DNA of 64,000 bases, taken from contig NZ_VFPH01000001.1 of NCBI RefSeq assembly GCF_006717045.1, positions 3,038,001 to 3,102,000 on the forward strand, in the 5' to 3' direction. How positions within the stretch are numbered: the first letter of the stretch is position 1; the number at the start of each line of letters is the position of its first letter. The notes under the pieces were generated by a model that saw nothing but the letters and a program-made list of their open reading frames with translations, did not search any database and had not been told where the DNA came from. The translations under genes were made by a program, and so were the position numbers. Below, in pieces: positions 24,763-32,795 of this stretch. The stretch is from Pseudonocardia cypriaca. GTDB lineage: Bacteria > Actinomycetota > Actinomycetes > Mycobacteriales > Pseudonocardiaceae.

Positions 24763-25476
24763 TCAGGGACGCAACTCGGAGTTCAGGGTGGGGTAGACGA
24801 GCTCGAGGTCCCGCGGGAGGGACCGCTTCGCCCATCGGGTGCGCTCGTCGGCGAGCACCTCCTCGTGACCGGCCTCGACGGCGTCGAGGATCAGGTCGGC
24901 CACCTCCTCGGGCTGGTGCTTGGGCATGTCGAAGCCCTCCGCGAGCCGCGTGTCGATGGCGCTCGCGTGGACGCCGACGACCAGGGTGCCCTGTGCCCGC
25001 AGCTCGGCACGGACGCCGTGGGTCATCGACCACGCCGCCGCCTTCGTCGCCGACAGCGAGCCGAGGCCGGGGAAGCTGAAGAACGACGTGATCGACAGCA
25101 TGTTCACCAGTGCGCCCCCGCCGTTCCGCGCGAGCACCGGCGCGAACGCGCGGCACATCGCCAGCGTGCCGAGGTAGTTCGTCTCCATCTCGCGCCGCGC
25201 GAGGTCCGCCGGACCCGTGAGCAGCGCCCCGGGGCTCGCGACCGCGGCGTTGTTGACCAGCAGCGTCACGTCGCCGCAGCGCTCGGCGGCCGCGGCGACC
25301 CCGGCCGGGTCGGTGATGTCGAGCGGCACCGGGGTGACGCCCGGCGCCGTCGGCTCGGAAGGCCTGCGGCTTCCGCCGTAGGCGCGGGCGCCGCGCGCCA
25401 CCAGGCGGGCCGCGATCGCGCTGCCGAGGCCCCGGTTCGCGCCGGTCACGAGGGCGACCGCCCCGTCGATCCGCAT
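24763..25476 (-). CDS. SDR-family protein lacking the catalytic Tyr
   Basis: 237 residues of Rossmann short-chain dehydrogenase. The cofactor motif TGANRGLGSAIA is intact at residues 10-21 and LLVNNAAVA follows, but the YxxxK block reads LGSLSATKAAAW, giving Leu where the catalytic Tyr is expected; the Ser (MLSITS) and Lys remain. Activity is therefore uncertain. ATG at 25476 has a GGAGG site. Divergent from the XRE regulator, which probably controls it. Confidence 0.85.
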   Translation of the reverse strand: MRIDGAVALVTGANRGLGSAIAARLVARGARAYGGSRRPSEPTAPGVTPVPLDITDPAGVAAAAERCGDVTLLVNNAAVASPGALLTGPADLARREMETNYLGTLAMCRAFAPVLARNGGGALVNMLSITSFFSFPGLGSLSATKAAAWSMTHGVRAELRAQGTLVVGVHASAIDTRLAEGFDMPKHQPEEVADLILDAVEAGHEEVLADERTRWAKRSLPRDLELVYPTLNSELRP

Positions 25477-25609
25477 GGTTTCCTCCGTCGGCTCGATGAT
25501 GATCGTCCCCCCGATGGTGCGGTCCGCAGGCCCGGCGACCCGAGTGCCTGCCGGTGCTGGTGTTGCCGGCACCACCGTCCCGGCCACCGGGCGGCGCACA
25601 CTGGACGGC

Positions 25610-26473
25610 GTGCCGAACCCGTCCCGTCGCCGTCCCGAGCTGGCGGCGTTCCTGCGCAGCCGGCGGGCGCGGATCAGGCCGGTGGATGTGGGGCTGGTTC
25701 CGGGGCCGAGCCGGCGCACGCCGGGTCTGCGCCGCGAGGAGGTCGCCGTCCTGTCGGGCGTCGGGAGCACCTGGTACACGTGGTTGGAGCAGGGTCGGCC
25801 GATCAACGTGAGCGCCGAGGTCCTCACCGCCGTGGCCCGCAGTCTCCGGCTCGACGCGGCCGAGCAGGCGTACCTGCACCGGCTCGCGGGCCTGCCCGGA
25901 GTGCCGCCCCCCGCCCCGGCCGACCGGATCGGGCCGGAGGTGCAGCAGGTCCTCGACGCCCTCGCGCCCCTGCCGGCGTGCGTGCTCGACGCGCGCTTCG
26001 ACGTCCATGCCTGGAACGCGCCGTACGCCGTGCTGTGGCGCCGCACCCTGGCCGATCCGCGGCGCAACGTGCTCCGGCAGTGCTTCACGCTCCCGCCGTG
26101 CTGCTCCCCCTTCGCGGTGGACCGGGAGGCGGAGCTGAGGCAGCTGGTCGCTCTGCTGCGCAGCGAGTGGGCCGGGCACGCCGGGGACCCGGCATGGGAG
26201 GAGTTCGTCGCCGACCTCGGTGCGGCCAGCCCCGAGTTCGCCGAGATGTGGGCGGCGCAGGACGTCGCGGTGGCGGCCACCCGCGTCAAGCACTTCCGGC
26301 ACGCAGCCGTCGGAGACATCGCCATGTCCGTCACCACGTTCGGGGTCACGGAGGCACCCGGGCTGCGGATGACCGTCTACACGCCGGTCGACGACGCGAG
26401 CCGCGGCCGGGTCGAGCAGCTGCTCGCCGACCCGGCCGCCCCGCCTGCCGACCACGAGCACGGGTCATGCTGA
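25610..26473 (+). CDS. XRE-family regulator with MmyB-like ligand domain
   Basis: 287 residues: N-terminal HTH (about 10-75, TPGLRREEVAVLSGVGSTWYTWLEQGR) and a C-terminal MmyB-like PAS-related domain (about 100-270) with ACVLDARFDVHAWNAPYAVLW and MSVTTFGVTEAPGLRMTVYTP. Such regulators commonly sit divergent from an SDR gene and control it, as here. GTG at 25610 is chosen because RRRPELAAFLRSRR, the usual first segment, follows it; earlier in-frame starts extend into the promoter. Confidence 0.87.
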   Translation: MPNPSRRRPELAAFLRSRRARIRPVDVGLVPGPSRRTPGLRREEVAVLSGVGSTWYTWLEQGRPINVSAEVLTAVARSLRLDAAEQAYLHRLAGLPGVPPPAPADRIGPEVQQVLDALAPLPACVLDARFDVHAWNAPYAVLWRRTLADPRRNVLRQCFTLPPCCSPFAVDREAELRQLVALLRSEWAGHAGDPAWEEFVADLGAASPEFAEMWAAQDVAVAATRVKHFRHAAVGDIAMSVTTFGVTEAPGLRMTVYTPVDDASRGRVEQLLADPAAPPADHEHGSC

Positions 26474-26477
26474 GCCC

Positions 26478-26999
26478 ATGCAGGACGCGGACGAACCGGT
26501 GGCCCGCTACGACGCCGCCGGGCACGAGATCGGGGTGGCGCCACGCGGCGTCGTGTACCGCGACGGGCTGTGGCACGCCAGCACCGGCGTGCTGGTGCGC
26601 AGCGGAGACGGTGAACGCGTCTACCTGCACCGCCGTTCCACCGAGAAGCTGATCTTCCCCGGGTGCTACGACTGCTGGGCGGGCGGCGTGCTCGGGCCGG
26701 GCGAGCTGCCCGACGCCGCTGCGGTGCGCGAGCTCGACGAGGAGCTCGGTGTGCGCGGCGTCCCGCTGACCCCCATCGACCGGTTCGCCTACGACGACGG
26801 GTCGGTGCGCTACCACGTGTTCCTCTACGAGGTGCGCTGGGACGGGCCGATCCACCACCAGCCCGAGGAGGTCGTGTGGGGTGGCTGGGTGACGCTGCCC
26901 GAGCTCCGGGCGGTGCTCGCCGACCCGGACCGCCCGTTCGCCCCGGACGGGCGCATCGGTGTCCGGCGGTGGCTCGACAGCGGGCGATCCGAGGAGTAG
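26478..26999 (+). CDS. Nudix hydrolase
   Basis: 173 residues. The Nudix box is present as GGVLGPGELPDAAAVRELDE followed by ELGV, with Gly, the REL and the EExGV Glu pair that bind Mg. The N-terminal VARYDAAGHEIGVAPRGVVYRDGLWH and C-terminal VVWGGWVTLPEL resemble IPP-isomerase-like Nudix enzymes acting on small diphosphates. Starts four bases after the XRE regulator gene, so probably cotranscribed. Substrate unassigned. Confidence 0.87.
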   Translation: MQDADEPVARYDAAGHEIGVAPRGVVYRDGLWHASTGVLVRSGDGERVYLHRRSTEKLIFPGCYDCWAGGVLGPGELPDAAAVRELDEELGVRGVPLTPIDRFAYDDGSVRYHVFLYEVRWDGPIHHQPEEVVWGGWVTLPELRAVLADPDRPFAPDGRIGVRRWLDSGRSEE

Positions 27000-27037
27000 T
27001 CCGGAGTCGTGGATCAACGAGTAGAACGGGGACGGGT

Positions 27038-28501
27038 GTGACCGGGAGCGAGCCGGCCCACCGCAGCGCGAGCGAGCTCGTCGGGCTGCTCGACGAGGGG
27101 GCGGTGTCCGCCGTCGAGCTGGCCGAGGACGCCATCGCCCGCATCGAGCGGTACGACCCGACGATCAACGCGGTGTGCGTGCCGGACTTCGAGCGGGCCC
27201 TCGAGGCCGCGCGGGCCGCCGACGCCGCCCGCGCACGCGGCGAGACGCGGCCGCTGCTCGGGGTGCCGATGACCGTCAAGGAGTCGTACAACGTCGCGGG
27301 CCTGCCCACGACGTGGGGCGTCCCGGACTTCGAGGACTTCGTCCCCGACACCGACGCGCTGGCCGTGGAGCGGGTCAAGGCGGCGGGCGCCGTCGTGCTG
27401 GGCAAGACGAACGTGCCGCTCGTACTGGGCGACGTGCAGAGCTACAACGCGATCTACGGCACCACCGGCAACCCGTGGGACCCGGAGCGGACCCCCGGCG
27501 GTTCGTCGGGCGGGTCGGCCGCAGCGCTCGCCGCGGGGTACGGGGCGTTGTCACTCGGGTCGGACATCGGCGGCTCGCTGCGCAACCCGGCCCACTACTG
27601 CGGTGTCTACGCCCACAAGCCGACGCTCGGGCTGGTACCGGCGCGCGGTCACACGCCGCCCGGGGTGCCCGCGCTGCCCACGGAGAGCGACCTGGCGGTG
27701 ATCGGGCCGATGGCGCGCTCAGCGACGGACCTGGCGCTCCTGCTCGACGTCCTCGCCGAGCCCGACCCGCTCAGCTCCGGCGTCGCCTACCGGCTCGCGC
27801 TGCCGGCGTCCCGGCACGCCGAGCTGGCCGACTACCGGGTGCTGGTCGTCGACACCCACCCGTCGATCCCGAGCGCGGCGAGCGTGCGCAGTGCGATCGG
27901 CGGCCTCGCCGAGGCGCTGGCGAAGGCGGGCGCGCGGGTGGAGCGCGAGAGCCCGCTGCTGCCCGACCAGGCCGACGCGGCCCGGGTGTACACGCGCCTG
28001 CTGATGTCGACGCTCGGGTCGCGCTTCCCGGCGGAGGTCTACGAGCAGGTGCTCGCGGCGGCCGCAGGGCTGGATCCCGCCGATGAGAGCCTCCGTGCCG
28101 AGCGCGTCCGCGGCACGGTGCTGAGCCACCGCGACTGGATCCTCGCCGACGCCCGGCGCGCCGTGCTGCGGCAGCACTGGAACGAGCTCTTCGCCGAGTT
28201 CGACGTGGTCGTCCACCCGGTCGCACCGACGCCGGCTTTCCCGCACGACCACGGCCCGATGGGAGACCGGCAGATCACCATCGACGGCGTCGACCACGAC
28301 TACCTCGACCAGATCGCCCTCGCAGGTGTGGCAACGCTGCCCGGCCTTCCGGCCACCGCCCTGCCCGTCGGCCTGTCCGAGGACGGCCTGCCGGTCGGGG
28401 TGCAGGCCATCGGGCCGATGTACGGCGATCGCACCACGATCCGCTTCGCCGAGCTCGTGGAGCGCGAGCTCGGCGGGTTCACACCGCCGCCGGGGTACTA
28501 G
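27038..28501 (+). CDS. amidase-signature family amidase
   Basis: 487 residues of the amidase-signature fold. Lys of GVPMTVKESYNV (about residue 82), the Ser-cis-Ser segment TPGGSSGGSAAAL (about 152-165) and the nucleophilic Ser in GSDIGGSLRNPA (about 176) form the Ser-Ser-Lys triad. It hydrolyses an amide in the cytosol; substrate unclear. The GTG start at 27038 follows 38 bases after the Nudix gene. It is unlikely to be GatA because no gatB/gatC partners are adjacent. Confidence 0.88.
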   Translation: MTGSEPAHRSASELVGLLDEGAVSAVELAEDAIARIERYDPTINAVCVPDFERALEAARAADAARARGETRPLLGVPMTVKESYNVAGLPTTWGVPDFEDFVPDTDALAVERVKAAGAVVLGKTNVPLVLGDVQSYNAIYGTTGNPWDPERTPGGSSGGSAAALAAGYGALSLGSDIGGSLRNPAHYCGVYAHKPTLGLVPARGHTPPGVPALPTESDLAVIGPMARSATDLALLLDVLAEPDPLSSGVAYRLALPASRHAELADYRVLVVDTHPSIPSAASVRSAIGGLAEALAKAGARVERESPLLPDQADAARVYTRLLMSTLGSRFPAEVYEQVLAAAAGLDPADESLRAERVRGTVLSHRDWILADARRAVLRQHWNELFAEFDVVVHPVAPTPAFPHDHGPMGDRQITIDGVDHDYLDQIALAGVATLPGLPATALPVGLSEDGLPVGVQAIGPMYGDRTTIRFAELVERELGGFTPPPGY

Positions 28502-28712
28502 ACGAGTGACGGCGGCCTCGGAACGCCGGCCGGGTGGGCGTGCACATCGTGCGGGGTCAGCGCACATGTCCGGTGGTGTGCGTCGCGCCGGGACGGTGTG
28601 CACGGTGGGCGCCGAGACCCGGCGAAGGCCAGCCCTGTGATCGCCATTCCATGGTCGGCGCGCCGGCGCCCGGGCGAGTGGATCTGCGGCGGCCGCTGAT
28701 CACGGTCCCTCG

Positions 28713-28730
28713 TGCGTTCCGCGGAACGCA
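28713..28730. repeat. 18-base perfect palindrome
   Basis: TGCGTTCCGCGGAACGCA is its own reverse complement. No loop, so it resembles a dyad protein-binding site more than a terminator. No gene starts nearby on either strand. Confidence 0.6.
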
Positions 28731-28804
28731 GCCGCGGGGCACGGCGGTTCCCACAGACGGCAGAGACCGTGTGCCGAGGCGGCACAACGCGCCGCCCGGG
28801 CGAC

Positions 28805-28945
28805 CATGATCCGAATTGGCGGTTGCCCATGGCTGCCTCCACAACCATGGACACCCGATATGCCGGATCATGAACCCCAAGATCGCGTGTAGCGGTTGTC
28901 CATGGTTGTCGGCACAGCCATTGACAACCGATACTCCGGATCATG
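28805..28945. repeat. two direct copies of a palindromic element (period 73)
   Basis: Copy 1, 28805-28872, begins CATGATCCG and ends CGGATCATG, with an inner imperfect palindrome centred on CCATGG. Copy 2, about 28885-28945, has arms CGGTTGTCCATGGTTGT (28893-28909) and ACAGCCATTGACAACCG (28914-28930), matching at 15 of 17 positions over a four-base loop, and ends with the same CGGATCATG. Corresponding points lie 73 bases apart. Each copy can fold as a long hairpin. Confidence 0.75.
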
Positions 28946-29051
28946 CCCGCGACCACCACTGGACGGGGCCCGGCAAGAGCACCGAACAACCGTGATCACG
29001 ACATCCCGGCTGAGTAGTACTACTAGACCGCGACCGGTGATCGTGGTCGCC

Positions 29052-30461
29052 CTACAGGTTGATCATGTGGCCGGCCAGGCCGTGGATCGCCTCCTGCAGA
29101 CCCTCGGACAGGGTGGGGTGGGCGTGCACGTTGCGCGCGAGCTCGTGGGCGGTGAGGTCCCACTTCTGCGCCAGGGTCAGCTCGGGCAGGAGCTCCGTGA
29201 CCTCCGGGCCGATGAGGTGGCCACCCAGCAGCTCGCCGTAGGTCTCGTCGGCGACGAGCTTGACGAACCCGCCCGGCTCGCCGAGGCCCTGCGCCTTGCC
29301 GTTCGCCGTGAACGGGAACTGGGCGACCTTGACCTTCCAGCCCTTCTCGTCGGCCAGCTCGCGGGCCTGCGCCTCGGTGTAGCCGAAGCTCGCGACCTGC
29401 GGGTTGCAGAACGTGGCGCGGGGCATCATCACGTAGTCCAGCGGCATGGTTTCGGCACCGGCGATCGTCTCGGCCGCCACCACGCCCTGCGCCTCGCCGA
29501 CGTGGGCGAGCATCAGCTTGGCGGTGACGTCACCGATGGCGTAGATGTTCGGCACGTTGGTGCGCATGTTGTCGTCGATGGCGATCGCGCCGCGCTCGGT
29601 GAGCTGAACACCCGTGTTCTCCAGGCCGTAGCCCTTCACGCGCGGGGTGAACCCGATGGCCTGCATCACCTTGTCGGCCTGCAGCTCGCGGGTCTGCCCG
29701 TCCTTGCCGGTGACGGTGACGGTGACCTGGTCGCCGGAGTCGTCGATCGACTCCACGCGCGTGGAGGTGAGCACCTGCACGCCCAGCTTGCGGTAGCGCT
29801 TGGCCAGCTCCTTGGACACGTCCACGTCCTCGAGCGGCAGCAGCCGGTCCAGGAACTCGACGATCGTGACGTCGACCCCGTAGTTGCGCATGACGTAGGC
29901 GAACTCGACGCCGATCGCGCCCGCGCCGGCGATGATGATGCTGCGCGGCAGCTCACGGGTGAGGATCTGCTCCTCGTAGGTCACCACGCGCTCCGACAGC
30001 GACGTGCCGGGCAGCAGCCTCGTCTCGGCGCCTGCGGCGATGATGGCGTCGTCGAACGTGATCCGCTCGGTGCCGCCGTCGCCGAGCTTCACCTCGACGG
30101 TGTTGGCGTCGACGAACGAGCCCCACCCGTCCACCTCGGTGATCTTGTTCTTCTTCATGAGGTAGTGCACGCCCTTGACCCGGCCGTCGGCGACGGTGCG
30201 GCTGCGGTCGAAGGCCGCGCCGAAGTCGAACGAGACGTCGCCGGAGATGCCGAACGTCTTCGCGTCGGACGTGACGATGTGGGCGAGCTCCGCGTTGCGC
30301 AGGAGCGCCTTCGACGGGATGCAGCCGACGTTCAGGCACACCCCGCCCCAGTACTTCGCCTCCACCACCGCGACGCTGCGGCCGAGCTGGGCCGCACGGA
30401 TCGCCGCCACATACCCACCCGGACCCGCTCCGAGGACCACGACATCGACGTGAGTTGCCAT
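29052..30461 (-). CDS. lpdA: dihydrolipoyl dehydrogenase
   Basis: 469 residues, a class-I flavoprotein disulphide reductase. VVVLGAGPGGYVAAIRAAQ binds FAD; the redox pair is in WGGVCLNVGCIPSK (about 38-51); IIIAGAGAIGVEFA binds NAD; IYAIGDV is the second FAD contact; and the C-terminal dimer domain has the catalytic His-Glu in VHAHPTLSEGL. It reoxidises dihydrolipoamide of 2-oxoacid dehydrogenase complexes. Annotation as general lpd is firm; which complex it serves is not visible as no E1/E2 genes are near. Confidence 0.95.
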   Translation of the reverse strand: MATHVDVVVLGAGPGGYVAAIRAAQLGRSVAVVEAKYWGGVCLNVGCIPSKALLRNAELAHIVTSDAKTFGISGDVSFDFGAAFDRSRTVADGRVKGVHYLMKKNKITEVDGWGSFVDANTVEVKLGDGGTERITFDDAIIAAGAETRLLPGTSLSERVVTYEEQILTRELPRSIIIAGAGAIGVEFAYVMRNYGVDVTIVEFLDRLLPLEDVDVSKELAKRYRKLGVQVLTSTRVESIDDSGDQVTVTVTGKDGQTRELQADKVMQAIGFTPRVKGYGLENTGVQLTERGAIAIDDNMRTNVPNIYAIGDVTAKLMLAHVGEAQGVVAAETIAGAETMPLDYVMMPRATFCNPQVASFGYTEAQARELADEKGWKVKVAQFPFTANGKAQGLGEPGGFVKLVADETYGELLGGHLIGPEVTELLPELTLAQKWDLTAHELARNVHAHPTLSEGLQEAIHGLAGHMINL

Positions 30462-30481
30462 GGGAACGACTCTAGGCCGCG

Positions 30482-31003
30482 TCAGCCTGCGGGCTTGCGC
30501 CCAGTCGCCGTCCGGGATTGATCATCTGCCGCGGGCCACACCGGCTCGTTCGACAGGTGGGCGACCAGCGTCTCGCTGATGTCCCGCAGGGCGGCCACCT
30601 GTTCCGCGGAGAGCGCGTCGAACAGGCCTCGGCGTACGGCTTGGACGTGCCCGGGTGCTGCGGCCTCCAGCCCGGCCATCCCCTCCTCGGTGAGCTCGGC
30701 GAGCTGGCCCCGCTTGTCGTGCTCGCACTGCCGCCGCCGCACCCAGCCGATCTCCTCGAGGCGGGCCACCGCGTGCGAGATGCGGCTGCGGGAGGACAGC
30801 GACGAGCTCGCGAGCTCGCTCATCCGCAGCGTGCGGTCGGGGATCTCGGACAGCCGCACGAGGATCTCGTAGTAGGTGTGCGGCAGGCTCGAGTCCTGTT
30901 GCAGCTGCCGCTCGATGCCGTCGAAGAGGAGCCGCTGGGCGGTCAGGAAGCTGCGCCACGTGTGCTGCTCGTGCTCGTCGAGCCAACGCGTGTCGGACAC
31001 CAC
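30482..31003 (-). CDS. MarR-family transcriptional regulator
   Basis: 173 residues with the winged HTH of MarR: LPHTYYEILVRLSEIPDRTL, RMSELASSSLSSRSRISHAVARLE (recognition region) and the wing RRRQCEHDKRGQLAELTEEG. Divergent from the YceI gene with two palindromes in the 84-base space, so autoregulation and control of yceI are likely. The stop lies 20 bases from the lpd start, though lpd probably has its own promoter. Two tandem GTG codons could each start. Confidence 0.87.
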   Translation of the reverse strand: MVSDTRWLDEHEQHTWRSFLTAQRLLFDGIERQLQQDSSLPHTYYEILVRLSEIPDRTLRMSELASSSLSSRSRISHAVARLEEIGWVRRRQCEHDKRGQLAELTEEGMAGLEAAAPGHVQAVRRGLFDALSAEQVAALRDISETLVAHLSNEPVWPAADDQSRTATGRKPAG

Positions 31004-31017
31004 ACCTCCGGAATAGT

Positions 31018-31065
31018 TGAGCGCTCATGCGCCTTCAGCTAGTGTCACTCTCAACAAGTGAGAGT
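31018..31065. promoter_or_regulatory. paired palindromic operators, MarR/YceI intergenic
   Basis: Two dyads lie between the divergent starts: TGAGCGCTCA, perfect, at 31018-31027, and ACTCTCA-acaag-TGAGAGT at 31047-31065, with 7-base perfect arms. Flanking TAGTTGA (31014-31020) and TCAACTA (31066-31072) form an outer inverted repeat. Spacing and size suit a MarR dimer at each site. Confidence 0.65.
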
Positions 31066-31087
31066 TCAACTAACTCCTGGAGCTTCG

Positions 31088-31651
31088 ATGACCAGCGCAG
31101 CCACCACTTCGATCCCCGGCTACCTCGCGGGAACCTGGGACATCGACGCGAGCCACTCCGACGTCTCCTTCACCGTGCGTCACATGATGGTGAGCAAGGT
31201 ACGCGGCCGTTTCGGCAAGTTCTCCGGCGAGATCGTCACCGGCGAGAACCTGGCCGACTCCTCCGTCACCGCGACGATCGACGCCAGCTCGATCGACACC
31301 AACAACGAGCAGCGCGACGGGCACATCCGCTCGGCCGACTTCTTCGACGTCGACAACCACCCGGAGTGGACCTTCCGCTCCACCGCCCTGCGCGTCGACG
31401 GTGAGGACCTCGCCCTCGACGGCGAGCTGACGCTCAAGGGCGTGACCCGGCCCGTGACGCTGGCGCTCGAGATCAACGGCTTCGGCCCGGACGCCTGGGG
31501 CGGCACCCGCGCCGGCTTCTCCGCCTCCACCGCGATCGACCGCAACGACTTCGGCGTCGACATCAAGATGCCGCTCGACGGCGGCGGCGTCGTCGTCAGC
31601 GACAAGGTCCAGATCCACCTCGAGATCGAGGGCGTGCTGCGCAAGGCGTGA
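31088..31651 (+). CDS. YceI-family lipid/isoprenoid-binding protein
   Basis: 187 residues with a lipocalin-like beta-barrel: WDIDASHSDVSFTVRHMMVSKVRGRFGKF, SADFFDVDNHPEWTF and the closing FGVDIKMPLDGG are family blocks. YceI proteins bind long isoprenoids such as polyprenyl quinones or pyrophosphates. No signal peptide is present, so a cytosolic form. ATG at 31088 has GGAG upstream. Predicted target of the divergent MarR protein. Confidence 0.9.
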   Translation: MTSAATTSIPGYLAGTWDIDASHSDVSFTVRHMMVSKVRGRFGKFSGEIVTGENLADSSVTATIDASSIDTNNEQRDGHIRSADFFDVDNHPEWTFRSTALRVDGEDLALDGELTLKGVTRPVTLALEINGFGPDAWGGTRAGFSASTAIDRNDFGVDIKMPLDGGGVVVSDKVQIHLEIEGVLRKA

Positions 31652-31663
31652 GCCCCGCTCGAC

Positions 31664-32653
31664 CTACGACGGCCCGGCCCCCCTCCCGTGAGGGCCGGGC
31701 CGTTCCGCATCCCGCTCCAGCCAGCTCGCCTGCTCCGGCAGCTCCGGTCGCGCCCGCGCGGGGTTGGTGAGCGCCGCGACGAACGCTGCCGCGATGGGCG
31801 AGAGCGGGCGCGCGGCGGCCCGCACCACGGCCATCGTGCGGTGCGCGGTGGGCTCGTCCAGCACGACGTGGCGCACCCCGGCGAACCCCATCAGCGGGAG
31901 CACAAGGCCGGGCACCACGGAGACGCCCAGGTCGGCCGCCACCAGACCCGCCACCGCAGCGATGTTGCGGGCGGCCACCACCTGCCGCGGGACGGCGCCC
32001 GCAGCGGCGAGCGAGGCGTCGACGTGCTGGCGGATGCTCGTGGTGCCGTCGAAGGCGATGAACGCCTCCCCCGCCAGCTCCGCCCAGGAGAGCACCTCCC
32101 GCTCGGCGAACCGGTGCCCGGGCGGCACCACGCAGCAGAACCGGTCGGTCGCCACCGGTGTCACCGCGAGGTCGGTGAGCGGGTCGGGTGCCTCCGAGAC
32201 CACGGTGACCGCCAGGTCGACGACGCCACCCCGCACCCGTTCGAGGACCTCGCCGGACAGCGCGTCCTCGATCGAGAGGTCCACCTGCGGGTGTTCGGTC
32301 CGGAACGCCGAGACGACTCCGGGCAGCAGGATCGCGGCCAGCGATGGCAGCGTCGCGATCCGCACCCGTCCCATGAGCCCCGCGAGGTAGCCCTCCACGT
32401 GCCGCATCTCGGCGTCGACGGCGTCGACCGCGCGCCGCGCCGCAGCAACGACCTCCCGGCCGACAGGTGTGGCCTCCAACCGGCGGGTGGTCCGTTCGAA
32501 GAGCGGGGTGCCCAGCCGCCGCTCCACCTCGGCCACCGTTCGGCTGAGCGACGACTGCGCCACCAGCAGCCGCTCGGCCGCAGCCGTGAAGCTGCCGGCC
32601 TCGTGCACGGCGATCACCACGCGGAGCTGCTGGAGCGTCAGATCCGTGCGCAT
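31664..32653 (-). CDS. LysR-family transcriptional regulator
   Basis: 329 residues: N-terminal winged HTH (TLQQLRVVIAVHEAGSFTAA, then LLVAQSSLSRTVAEVERRLG) and a periplasmic-binding-like effector domain from about residue 90. ATG at 32653 begins just before the HTH, favoured over an upstream GTG-type extension. Divergent from the CitMHS transporter, so probably an activator of the transporter-AtuA operon responding to its substrate. I saw no convincing LysR box in the 142-base gap. Confidence 0.88.
   Translation of the reverse strand: MRTDLTLQQLRVVIAVHEAGSFTAAAERLLVAQSSLSRTVAEVERRLGTPLFERTTRRLEATPVGREVVAAARRAVDAVDAEMRHVEGYLAGLMGRVRIATLPSLAAILLPGVVSAFRTEHPQVDLSIEDALSGEVLERVRGGVVDLAVTVVSEAPDPLTDLAVTPVATDRFCCVVPPGHRFAEREVLSWAELAGEAFIAFDGTTSIRQHVDASLAAAGAVPRQVVAARNIAAVAGLVAADLGVSVVPGLVLPLMGFAGVRHVVLDEPTAHRTMAVVRAAARPLSPIAAAFVAALTNPARARPELPEQASWLERDAERPGPHGRGAGPS
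31669..31703. terminator. bidirectional hairpin terminator
   Basis: ACGGCCCGGCCC (31669-31680) and GGGCCGGGCCGT (31692-31703) form a perfect 12-base stem with an 11-base loop, immediately after the yceI stop and overlapping the 3' end of the convergent LysR gene. GC-rich stem without U-tract. Confidence 0.65.
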
Positions 32654-32795
32654 GGCGCATGAATCTATCGCGAACTGGTGTTTGACGCGCATACCTCAGG
32701 CCCAACAGGGTGAGTCCCAGTCGATGTGGTCTCGCCACACGGCCCGCGCGCGCCGGAGCGAAGCGGAGGCAATCCCACACCGCCGGAGGTCAACG

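Larger units (their letters stand above)
28502..29051. other. gene-free, palindrome-rich intergenic region
   Basis: No credible gene in 550 bases; open frames here have erratic codon use and arise from repeats. Contents: an 18-base perfect palindrome at 28713-28730, two related palindromic units at 28805-28945, a GTGATCAC palindrome near 28992 and a perfect 12-base AGTAGTACTACT at 29013-29024. The region separates the amidase from convergent lpd and could include terminators for both. Confidence 0.7.

Noticed and set aside
24707..26461. Extension of the dop frame to a 1090-residue protein
   Set aside because: The upstream part is out-of-frame antisense of the SDR/XRE genes; the GTG at 24706 has a good ribosome-binding site and gives the family length.
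28498..28989. 163-codon minus-strand frame in the amidase-lpd gap
   Set aside because: Repeated peptide pieces come from the palindromic units; codon usage is unlike neighbouring genes.
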